Origin: Asparagopsis taxiformis | Lineage: Eukaryota > Rhodophyta > Florideophyceae > Bonnemaisoniales > Bonnemaisoniaceae | NCBI GenBank assembly: GCA_030407315.1 | Contig: JALQPE010001976.1 | Span: 62,001 to 126,000, forward strand | Reading direction: 5' to 3' | DNA: 64,000 nt | Shown here: piece by piece, positions 12,064 to 21,700 of the stretch | Position numbering within the stretch: position 1 is the stretch's first letter | Layout of the letters: the number at the start of each line of letters is the position of its first letter | Made by a program: the position numbers and the translations under genes | The notes under the pieces: generated by a model | What the model was told of the DNA's origin: nothing | The model's input: the letters and a program-made list of their open reading frames with translations, nothing else | Database searches by the model: none

Positions 12064-12663
12064 AAGTCTGTGGATTTATGTTTGCTGTTGGTAAAGGGCT
12101 AATTGGAGCCTCATTCTAGCGGGTGGATATGATTTGAGCGCTTTTTGAGCTTTTAAACAGTTTATATGGATTCTATTCTGCCTCAGTTGGTATCATGACG
12201 ATAGGACACGTGTCCTATATGTTGTGGGTAGCTTCTGGACAAGCTGCAATCGGTACGCACTGCGAGAAACTAAACAGGACAGCTGTCTCTAGGAAGCGTT
12301 CACTTCATGAGTGCACAATGCCTAGCTCAAAGGTAAGCTTCTTGTAGTAACGATTTACCTGAAATCGCTATTAAATTTATGCTGTATTTAATGCTTGCCG
12401 AAAGCCCCTCCCAGCCAATCGACTCGTTTTCCTTCATAGTTACATCCAAAATCAACCCCAACAACTACCCAATAAAAATTCAGCAGCAGCGAATCTCATA
12501 ATCTACTCGCCCACTTGGCACTGTACATTACGATACTTTACGAAATACTATGGTCCTACTGGCTCATATGACCACACGTTGCACACATGGCACGCTCAGT
12601 TGTACTTGGCCATGTGCCGTGCAACTTCCCTAGCAACCGCTGCACATGGCCATTTCAGTAGTG
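12064..12663. repeat. Right subterminal region of E0
   Basis: No coding sequence is supported. The last 100 bp carry three copies of a CACATGGC/GCCATGTG motif (near 12583, 12609 and 12644), and the segment ends in CAGTAGTG at 12663, the mirror of a CACTA start. Clustered short inverted motifs just inside the terminus are typical of CACTA elements. The end call is tentative because it is not the CACTACGGTG terminus of E1. Confidence 0.45.
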
Positions 12664-14145
12664 TACAGAGAAGTAGAGGGAGAATGGTGTATGGACAGGG
12701 TGCTCTTTCTGCAGTTGCGACACTATAATCCAGTCCTGTAAAAGTGTATTCAAGCCTAGATAGAAATGCGAATACGGTAGTTATGAGGACATGCTACACT
12801 ATCATAGTATGTGAGAGTGTATGGGTATATTGGAATGGGAAATATTTGGGGATTGCGAGCCAAGACTTGCCTGCTCTGGCAAATACAATTCCGGCCGATC
12901 GGATACACGCGCGCGAAGCGCGCGCCAGTGCGTAGAGGGTACTTTTCTCGGTTCAACGATACGCATGAACAGGACATACCTCCGGATTCTTTGTGAAGAT
13001 TATGAGATATCATGGCGACATGAACGCTAAGAATGTCCACTGAGAGAAGTAAGCGTATCCCAGCACACTCAAATATACGCCTCGTGCACTGTTGAGACTT
13101 CCCGAAAGTACGCCGGTTCCCTGGGAGCAGCTTCGCGAAGTGGGGGCCTTTATCACATCACGAATGTCAAACGATTTGTTAGCCAAGTTTCGCATGTTCT
13201 CGAACAAGTCTCACAGGCGCAACGGGGCAACAATGATGGGGGAACGAAGCGTGCTTGTCGTCATTTTCGTCGCATAGGACTGCCAACTTGTGACGATGAA
13301 GAACCTCCGCTCCATTATCTGGACCATGTCAAGAAACTTGAGTCACTGGAGGCGATCTGTATGGAGCTTTACGACGACCGCGAAAATAATTCTGTGGCAG
13401 ATTGTTGTTACGAATCCAAGCCCTTGCGAGACACTCCTTTCACCAACAGCCTTTCATACTGACCTTTCTACCTTGTTCTCTCAATCATGGCTACTCTCCA
13501 CCGCGCAGCTCCTCAACTGCTTCCCGACACCATCGACTAATGTAGCCAACGTCAAATGCTCACAGCGGAACTATTTCTATCTTTCATCAATGAGTTTGTT
13601 ATACTACAAAGGTCCTCAGCGATTTGTTACTATATGGCTCCAGATTTGAACATGTTCAGCACAGTGATATTAGCGGGCGAGAGCTAGACGAAGGTGATGG
13701 TGATGGGAATGAATTGGTGAATGGCCAATATTCTCTGTCTTCTTGGAGATATGACTATGTGCTATGTGAATTGCAAAGTGAATTAGTGGAGTAATGTCAC
13801 CCATTTCAACCGGGAGCGAATATGTCGAGGTGCAACCATTGACAAAACAATCGTCAGCAAGAATCGAGGTGGAATGGCGCGACTATAGCTCGATGGAGGG
13901 CCAAAGCGGCAGTGCAGATGTCTCACGGACGGTCCTCACATCTCAATTGATGAAGGGATGATAATGTAATCGTTCATGGTCCGATTGCTGTAAAGTCGCC
14001 GCTTCGCTCCCATTATGTTTGCGCGATTGCCGTACAAGCATGACGCCAATCTGAGATTTTACCACTGGCAAGATTGAATGGGCAGTATACAACTATTTCA
14101 CCTCTCAATCAATTGCAGCAGGAAGGATTAGCACCCATCGAACAA
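12664..14145. other. Spacer between E0 and E1
   Basis: About 1.5 kb of unassigned DNA. It holds the coding-like frame at 13031-13462 and a short GC palindrome (CGCGCGAAGCGCGCG) near 12909. The rest shows no recognisable gene or repeat. Confidence 0.4.
13031..13462 (+). pseudogene. Unrecognised coding-like remnant without a start codon
   Basis: An open frame of 143 codons runs from just after TAA at 13028-13030 to TGA at 13460-13462 and has no upstream ATG. Its composition is protein-like, with segments such as RRIGLPTCDDEEPPLHYLDH and KKLESLEAICMELYDD. I do not recognise the family. It could be a 3' exon, or the decayed tail of a host or transposon gene broken by insertion of the neighbouring elements. 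Confidence 0.3.
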
Positions 14146-14630
14146 CACTACGGTGTTGAGAATGAAAACAGACAGTAAATTTACTGTCTGAGACAGTAAA
14201 AATTACTGTCTGGCCAAGACAGTGCGCGGAGACAGTAAAATTTACTGTCTGGAAATTTCAGAATACTGCTGCAGCAGTAAACTGGCACGAAATCTGGACA
14301 GTACCAAAAACAGTAAAATTTACTGTCCAGAACAGTAAATTTTACTGTCCGGAAGTGTTGCCGCCAGACAGTATGTGCAGACAGTACATTTTACTGTCTG
14401 AGACAATACATTGTACTGTATTACTGCACTGTCTGGGGAAATCTGTAGACAGTAGTGTAGATAGCAAATTGTATTGTCTGCGGGTAGTACCGTGCATTGT
14501 TTGACAACACTGTCTGGTGGAGTGGACTTAGAGGAAATATGGAGCATAGTGTTGGTGTGAAGGTAAATATTGGAATGGTGTGTGGTATACGACTATATTA
14601 ATTGTGATGGTGCTTTACAGATAGTTGGGT
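14146..14630. repeat. E1 left terminal and subterminal repeats (type L end)
   Basis: The CACTACGGTGTTGA terminus is followed to about 14540 by at least ten copies, in both orientations, of ACAGTAAAATTTACTGTC-like palindromic motifs. The whole segment reappears inverted at 55690-56182 with high similarity, which defines the L-type end of this family. Such motifs bind the transposase or accessory protein in characterised CACTA elements (known for En/Spm). Confidence 0.88.
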
Positions 14631-15047
14631 GCGGGGAAGCTAGATGCTGAATAGGACGTTGGAGAAAGGAAGATTGGGAGAACAGAACATATCTGGTTTG
14701 TCTCACCGTAAGGAGAGAATGTACATAGTAGCTATAATATGTTGAGTTTAGCATTTCAAATTATACCTATCTATCTTTGCATTGAAAGTGTCTAGTAGGA
14801 GACGTCAGTCTGGTAGCGAGGTGTGGTATGCACAGGACGTGGGTGGTGGCAAAGGAAAGAATACGCACCATCCACCACTAAATTATGAAAAATAACCGTT
14901 ACGGAGCACTGGGAAGCATTATTATTATGTAGAGTAGACCAGGATGGATGCATCCACTGAAATGATATTTGCTACAACACTGCTGTACTAAGCGTGACAT
15001 CCTTCAAAGCAATTCTCCTTTTAGCAAACTCCAATTGCAAGGTCAAG

Positions 15048-16574
15048 ATGAATCCCGAAACCTCCGTAAGCATCGCCGCATTTTCCGAAATAACGCGTGA
15101 GGGCTTTTCGAACATCACTGCAGAGTTGAAAGCCCTGAGTGATAAAATGGATGCCGTCGAGAAGAGCACCATTCAATTACGCGAGACTCTCGGAAATGTC
15201 GCCAAGACTGTCTCCATGCTAAACACCGATATGCAGGAGGTCAAGAGCATCGTCGATGGGCTTCTGAGCCAGGGACAAGGACATCCGAAGAAGATCGCCT
15301 CCGAGAAGGACAGGGAACGTCTCCGCATTGCGCAGGATGCGGAGAAATCGTTCACGTTCGAAATGGTGTGTGCTGTGCTGTGTGCTGTTGTTCCAACGTA
15401 CACGAAGGCAATGGTGGATAAGAGGGATAGGCATTTCAACGGATGCCAGCTAATCAATACGCTGATGTTCGCCAGGCAGAGCAATGAGCGAAAGGATGTG
15501 TTCAATAGGACGCTTGCCGGCCGGAACCACATTGAATTGCGCTGCCAAGTTGTGACCTCTTTAATCAAGAATACGTGTCAAAACAATTCTTTCAGAGAGG
15601 GAGGAGACCGTTCCAGCTCCAATGGAACGTCGGAAGGTATCGAACGGTGGAGGGCGCGGGGGTATGTGACTACCGGGACCATTGAGGAGACAATTCGCGG
15701 AACGGACTCTGCTCGCATGGATGGAATGCATGGGACGTCCGAGGGAAGTGATGGGGCCGCTCGAAAGCAGAAGCGAAGAAAGGTTGGAGACAATGGGCCG
15801 TTGCACAGAAAGGAGGTAGGCATCACTGTGACGAAATCGGCACTCACAGCAGTGACCGGGTTTATGAACAAGTCCAGAGATCATGTGCGAAACCGGTTCA
15901 TCCGAGATCTTGGATTCGTTCTATACAGTGGGTTTCAAGGTTCAGTCCGAATGGAGCATCATTTGCACGACGGTGGGCTGGACATTGAGTCAGTTCCAAG
16001 TCTGTACTCGGCGCAGAGGAAAATGAATGCAGCGGAGCGTGCAGCAATGGATGACAAGAATATGAAGATTCTTCGCGACTTCATTGCAGTGCGAAAAGAA
16101 ATGCTATTCAAAGTCGAGTACGAAGTTCAAATAATTGGAGAACCGGACAAGAGGTTTTTGACTAGGAGGATCAATTTAGTAGAGGTTGCACTGAACTTTG
16201 CAGTCGCCTACACGCAATGTTCTGATAAGAACATGTTCCTGCGACGTTCAGAATACTCCTTGCAATTCATCTACATACTTGCATACGGGTTCCGAACGAT
16301 TTTGAAATTTCAAAGTGGAACAGAGGTGGAAGGAGCGCAAATCCGGGAAATCAATGAAGCAGTGAAACTGCTTCTTCCCGGGGAGCGGGTGAGTAGTCGG
16401 TTCATGAATGAGGAGGTTTTGACTATATCGCGTGATAGATATGAAGAACTGAACGTAGACGATGGGGGGGAATCAGTGCTGGAGGAGAGCTTCAGGTCTA
16501 TGGAAGAGGACGGAGGAGATGCAGAATATGTGAAGGTATTCGTCGATGATGAAATCGAGAATGAAGGGGAGTAG
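15048..16574 (+). CDS. Orphan coiled-coil protein of E1 (508 aa), candidate accessory transposition protein
   Basis: The first in-frame ATG is at 15048 (TCAAGATGA); the frame is open further upstream but without ATG. Residues about 10-75 form a heptad-rich, coiled-coil-like N-terminus (FSNITAELKALSDKMDAVEKS). A basic Ser/Gly-rich middle follows (residues about 180-265, with RKQKRRKVGDNG, a possible nuclear localisation signal). A conserved-looking globular part comes next (HDGGLDIESVPSLYS, FAVAYTQCSDKNMFLRRSEY), then an acidic tail. I recognise no family. It lies right inside the L terminus. In En/Spm-type CACTA elements a second protein besides the transposase binds subterminal repeats, so that role is a reasonable guess and no more. 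No homologue is seen in E0 or E2. Confidence 0.7.
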   Translation: MNPETSVSIAAFSEITREGFSNITAELKALSDKMDAVEKSTIQLRETLGNVAKTVSMLNTDMQEVKSIVDGLLSQGQGHPKKIASEKDRERLRIAQDAEKSFTFEMVCAVLCAVVPTYTKAMVDKRDRHFNGCQLINTLMFARQSNERKDVFNRTLAGRNHIELRCQVVTSLIKNTCQNNSFREGGDRSSSNGTSEGIERWRARGYVTTGTIEETIRGTDSARMDGMHGTSEGSDGAARKQKRRKVGDNGPLHRKEVGITVTKSALTAVTGFMNKSRDHVRNRFIRDLGFVLYSGFQGSVRMEHHLHDGGLDIESVPSLYSAQRKMNAAERAAMDDKNMKILRDFIAVRKEMLFKVEYEVQIIGEPDKRFLTRRINLVEVALNFAVAYTQCSDKNMFLRRSEYSLQFIYILAYGFRTILKFQSGTEVEGAQIREINEAVKLLLPGERVSSRFMNEEVLTISRDRYEELNVDDGGESVLEESFRSMEEDGGDAEYVKVFVDDEIENEGE

Positions 16575-16849
16575 TATCGGATGAAACCAGTTTCGGTGTA
16601 GTAGACGAAGAATGAAGAAATAAAATTTCTGTTGAGGTGAATTTTGTAATAGATGGAAGTAGATAGGTGCGAGACATCAGGAAACCAGTCAGACGATAGT
16701 GTCAAGTCGAAGGAACAGCGCAGAGACAGGTAGTGGAATAGTCGAAGTAGGAAGGGGCGAGGGTATCCGTCTTTACTAGAAATTGATGGCCACAGGAGCT
16801 CTAGAATGGAATACCCAGGAACAGGATAACTACGGATAGGTGTGCTTTA

Positions 16850-18211
16850 TCATTTTTGCTCCGGACTGCAGGTGGCAGGTGGAGGAGAGGGTGGGTGGGT
16901 AGTGTCTGAATCCGCATTGAAGCCAAGACGAGAGATAGCCTCATAGCCAATGTCTTCAAGCTCCTGGCATATAGTAGTACCACTGAAAATACAGCAAGGT
17001 AAGCGTAGATGTAGTGTACCAAACGTCTCTGCGGTTGATAGAGGCTGGAAAGTGCTGTAACAAGCTCGGCGCTGAATACGTCTCCACAGTAACGAAAACG
17101 TTGCTCCATAAGTAACAGTAGCCTTATCACGTAGGTGGAAAGAGTCCACGATGCTAGACTGTGATAGTTGGCTAAGACATAGGGGATGTAAAAATGTATT
17201 GTTGACATGGTCAAACTCGTAGGAGTCTCTGCAAAGAACTGTCATACGTTGGTCTGGGCTGGACAGGACGTAAGCAGATGAGCCGACGAGAAATGCGGAA
17301 GAAGGAGCATCATGAGAGCAGTCAACGTCGACTAGATTTCCTAAAATTCGGACAATCGATGAGCTGCCTCCATCGCGTTCCGCCCTGCTCTTCACCAATA
17401 TTTTCTGGAACCCGTGTTGCGAGGTACCTATGGAGTCACATAGTGCCTGAAAGGTGGGGAAAATGATGGAAAGATCCGACTCATTTCCAGAGGGAAAGGT
17501 GATGTCCTCAAAGGACGGCAGGAAGAGAACATCACGATTCTCTTTCGCCTTGCATTGAATGGCAATAGTGCGGAATTGAGCAAGGGAGCAGTCAGCCTGT
17601 ACTCTGATTTCTTCTTGCGATGTTTGTCGCATTCCCCTGGAGTGCTCGGATTTTGTCATCCGGAGGGAGAGGGGCTTGTCCGTGTACACACCAAGCTTCT
17701 GAAACAGAATGCTACATACAGTCAGAGCAGAGGAGGTCATGGAGCTGTTGGAATCGAATGGAGGGGGAAGAGGATGTTTGGCAGCTGACTCCAGCTTTTC
17801 CAATCTTGCCAGCATTTCTGCTATGGTCTTCTTCATTTGATCCGCAGTGCAATCTTGAAGGATGCCGCGGTGGCGGTGGCGAGTGTGGTCAATGCCGTAG
17901 TCCGGGTCTCTCTCTGCTGGGGATGCAGGTGAGTCCATACTGCGAAGCTCACCACTTCGCCACGGGAGAACCCTTCCGGAATCCTTGTCGACGAGCTCGT
18001 TACGATCTGAAATCTTGACTTGAGAAAGGGTAGAGTCGAAACCATATTCAGCTTTGTATTCGAGCAATGCATGGAGGAATGGGTCTGTTTCGGTCTTGAC
18101 CTGAGTAATTTCCTTGACGATTGCAGACCACCACACAATTTTTCGTTTCCTCCCAAACGGCCGAAGTTCCCATTGAACTTCTATAACGTCGTTTGGAGCG
18201 AGAGGAAGCAT
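16850..18211 (-). CDS. Tudor/SH3-barrel-like protein (453 aa)
   Basis: ATG at 18211 (CCCAACATGC). Residues about 7-90 read VIEVQWELRPFGRKRKIVWW, then AIVKEI, LEYKAEYGFD and VLPWRSGEL. The WW pair, alternating beta-strand pattern and length suit a Tudor/Agenet-type SH3 barrel, the fold that reads methylated lysines or binds nucleic acid; this is by pattern only. A short predicted coiled coil (QMKKTIAEMLARLEKLE, about residues 124-140) follows. A second region with LFQKLGVYTDKPLSL and DCSLAQF is also conserved in the E0 copy at 11072-12063. The C-terminus is Pro/Ser-rich. It is divergent from the methyltransferase-SET gene, sharing a 513-bp promoter gap with it, an arrangement repeated in E0. 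Confidence 0.7.
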   Translation of the reverse strand: MLPLAPNDVIEVQWELRPFGRKRKIVWWSAIVKEITQVKTETDPFLHALLEYKAEYGFDSTLSQVKISDRNELVDKDSGRVLPWRSGELRSMDSPASPAERDPDYGIDHTRHRHRGILQDCTADQMKKTIAEMLARLEKLESAAKHPLPPPFDSNSSMTSSALTVCSILFQKLGVYTDKPLSLRMTKSEHSRGMRQTSQEEIRVQADCSLAQFRTIAIQCKAKENRDVLFLPSFEDITFPSGNESDLSIIFPTFQALCDSIGTSQHGFQKILVKSRAERDGGSSSIVRILGNLVDVDCSHDAPSSAFLVGSSAYVLSSPDQRMTVLCRDSYEFDHVNNTFLHPLCLSQLSQSSIVDSFHLRDKATVTYGATFSLLWRRIQRRACYSTFQPLSTAETFGTLHLRLPCCIFSGTTICQELEDIGYEAISRLGFNADSDTTHPPSPPPATCSPEQK

Positions 18212-18724
18212 GTTGGGATAGCTATGGGATAGAATTGTTGTATTAGTGAAAGCCTAACCGTTACCTTCTGCTAAAGAGTAGTATATACTAGGAGGATTGG
18301 AAAGGTCCAGAAGAGATGTTTAGGTGGTGTAGAAATAGAATGGACAATTGACAAAATTGACACGTCAGTGTGGATGATGTCTGCCATGAACTGATTGCAG
18401 CATAAAATTTGATGTGAATAATCGTTCTAGAAGTGAATGTCGGATGCATACGATTGGACTACAAAGATACGCTTAGAGATGTTACGGGGCCCAATAAATT
18501 GCATGGAAAAATATTTTGAGTATTACTTTAGTATTACATTGATTATTGAGCTAACAGTCGATGTAGTTATCTTGTAAAGGTTCGGACAGGGGTGGAAAGG
18601 AAACAGCCACCGAAGTGCTACCACTCGCTGACACTTTGTTTTAAACAACCAACTTCTGCTTTGCGCCACCCTGGTCAAGCAGCAACCAACTATCCCTTTC
18701 TTAAAAACTCTACCTTTGTTCGCC
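18212..18724. promoter_or_regulatory. Bidirectional promoter gap of E1
   Basis: The start codons of the Tudor-like gene (minus) and the methyltransferase-SET gene (plus) face away from each other across 513 bp. This geometry is conserved in E0 (10341-11071), which suggests co-regulation. I see no obvious TATA box or repeat cluster here. Confidence 0.5.
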
Positions 18725-21700
18725 ATGGAAGGAACGTTCCACAATCACGGTGAAAAGCACGACGGATGGGTGTTCATCGACCCCAATCAAGTCAGCAAAT
18801 TCGTATCGATTCGCGATGTTGATGCAAGTCATGTGGAAGCGCTCATGGAGAGCATTCGCAACAGCGGTTATGACACAGCTCATCCCGTGACTGGCAGGTT
18901 TCGAGAAGGCGTTCTGGAGATATTGGATGGAGCGCACCGCTGCATGGCAATTGTACGTGGAATGGAGAAGGGCGTCTTTCCTCCTGGCGTTACGATTCCT
19001 ATGCGAGAAGAGTCTATCGTGGCGGACACCAACAGCAGTACTGCTGTTGTGCTGGACCGTGTGAGAGCGACGACATCCAACGACATTGCAGGCCTGCAAA
19101 GGCGCATGATGTTTGTTGAGTATCTGATGATCGCCGTTGATCTCAGAGACGAGTACTGGGTCCAAAAAGGAAAGGACAAGTACGCTCATATTTCGTCTGT
19201 GAGGATGGCCGATGTGTTGGGCTGGATCAAGTCCTGCGATCCAAGCGGCCAAATTGCTTCAAGCCTGAGTGGTAAACCGCAGTACAGCTCATGCATGTCT
19301 ATCCTGGCTGTGCTTCGGCCGTATCACCGAGCAGAAGATTCGAGTGCGATTGATTTGCGTCTGTGGCAAATGTTTTGTCATGCATGGGGACTCAATGCAG
19401 AGATGGGTGATTCTCCGAGGATGGTTGAGTTTCCGAAACAGGTGGGGGTGACTAGTTCTCGTGCCGTCGAAATGTTTGGCAAGACACCCCGCGGAGAATT
19501 GTCCTCTCCACTGAACCGCGAACTGCTTTCGAGCAGGTACTTTCTAGACGGCGCTACATCCGACATGCAAGATTCTTTGCAGGCTAGCCAGAAGCGGTTC
19601 AGGAGGCTGATGGTTATGATGTGCCAGTGTATCTTGGCTATTCGCAGTAAGGAGATGGGCAGTGCGCCATCTAGGCGGGCCAGAGCCACATCCGGGGCCA
19701 TTGGTGGTGGTGGAATGGTTGGAATTGCAACATCCAGTGCGCAAGCCAACCAGCTTGGATTTGTTGTCGACCGTGTGTTAGCTGCGTGGGATACCGGGGC
19801 AAGAGTGTTGGGGTATGAGGATGTTGAATCGATGTGCTGGCCGTTCATGGTATTCGATCCTGCGAGCCTTTGCTTCAGGTCACTCCCGAATCGGTCTGAT
19901 GGCTGCGCGGTCGAGGAGCATCGGAAAAACCTGACCATTGTCCCGAAAACTGTAGACAGTGAAAACGGGTTCTGTGCCGACCTTCCAGTGGCTGTGGATG
20001 CAAGGCTGCGATCATTGACAAGCGCCTTCCTGCTGTCGATACGCCAATGTGTCACTGAGGTGAATGTGTTCGCCGAGCGTGGTCAGCTGATGCAGAGACT
20101 TCGAGCCTTGCTTTTCGACACTCCTGACAAGTTCGGATTGAACTCGTTCATGCGAGCCAAGTTGAACACGTCTCATGCCCTGGATGGTCAGAGGAGGCTG
20201 AAGGCTTGGTTATTGCGAACCCGAGAGCAACGAAAGCTTCCTCTGACCATGGATGAGTTGCACAGTCTTGAGGATACGCCCGAGCCTGGCATCCTTGAAG
20301 GTGCACCTGCGCAGATGGAAATATCCGCAGCAGTGCCAAACAATGGCAGCGAGGATATAGAAGAGGATAGTCTGGAGCCACAGAGGAAGAAGGCTAGGCT
20401 GGAGCGCGGTGGTGGAGAGGACGATAATGCGGCGGTTGCTAGCGAAACAGCAACAAGAGAAGGTGCGGCCGAGGATGACGCTATGGAGGTTGACACTGTA
20501 TCGCCTACAGAAGCACCGCTCGTTGACGTCGGAAAGGAATCCAAGCCGGAATATGTCACCAAGCTGGAAGCTGTGATGGGGCGTTACATTCACACTGTGA
20601 ATTGTGACGCCACTGATGTAGCCAAAGAGGTGGAGGACAAAATTAGTTTCCTGGAAGATGGCGTGTTGGAGGACAGTGTTCAGCTTGTGCTCACTGATCC
20701 TCCATTCAACACGAGGCGGGAAGGCGGCAGAGAAAACTCGGAGTACGATATTCTGGAGCCGGAAGAGTTGGCGAGTGTTGCGTGTGAAATAGTTCGAGTT
20801 CTTCGGCCTGGCGGTCATGCTCTAATCTATTCCAGCGTGCGCCAACTCGTGGCATGGATGGATGCAATCAGAAATGCCGAGCCTGGCAAGATGATTGTGG
20901 ACAGTGTTCCAGTCGTGCTATCTCGCCGACCACACAGCTTTACGTCCAATCCATCGACGAAAACGTGCACACTGCATAATATGCACGATTTCGTTATCCA
21001 TGCGTATAAGCGGGGGAAGGGTATGGCTGCATACGATATGGTGGATTACAGGTTGCACAATCCGGACATATCGAGGCACCCTGGGTTCACCAACGCGATT
21101 GACAACGTTCCGAGGTTGTCGGCTGGTGAAGCTCAATACGATGGGCAGAACAACCGACTGCGCCATGAGCAGAAGGCGTTGACCACTCTTCGTGAGCTTC
21201 TGGAACGATTTTCGAAGCAGAACGATATCGTGATGGATTTCTTCTCGGGAACATACAGCACAGCCATAGCGTGTATGACGTTGAGGGATGGTACGTATCG
21301 TCGGTTCATTGGGTGTGAGAAGGAAAAAAGGTGCCACGATGCATCGCAGGAGTGGATACTGCATGCTTTCGTCAGTGAGGTGAAAGCCGGGCGATATGGG
21401 GGGATCTTGCAGCGTGAGGTGGAGAGTATTCTTGGGGACGAGTCGGTACCGGTCACAGGAAAAGCTCCAAGGCTTCGTCAGAAGCACATCTCAGATGCAC
21501 CAGAAGGTTTACCTGCTGTGACAGCATTGCCGAACCATCTGCTTGTGTTCGTTGCGTCAATGAAGAAGGACGGTTCTATGCTTCACAGATTGAGCGGGGT
21601 GCCTATGGACCAGTGGCCGGCCGAGGACATGCACTCGTTTTGGAGCATAGACCCGGACGCGATTCTGGCTGCTGATGCCGCATTCTACGGTGTCTATGTT

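Larger units (their letters stand above)
1..12663. mobile_element. E0: degenerate CACTA-like transposon with epigenetic-type cargo (left end outside the window)
   Basis: The gene order (dioxygenase-like +, dioxygenase-like +, methyltransferase-SET -, Tudor-like +) is the order in element E1 read from the opposite strand, so this stretch is a related element in inverse orientation. The proposed right end, CAGTAGTG at 12656-12663, is the reverse complement of a CACTA-type start, and three copies of a CACATGGC-like motif lie just inside it. All four cargo genes are broken by frameshifts or stops, so this copy looks dead. The transposase expected upstream is outside the window. The boundary is an inference because the left terminus cannot be seen and no target-site duplication can be tested. 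Confidence 0.55.
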
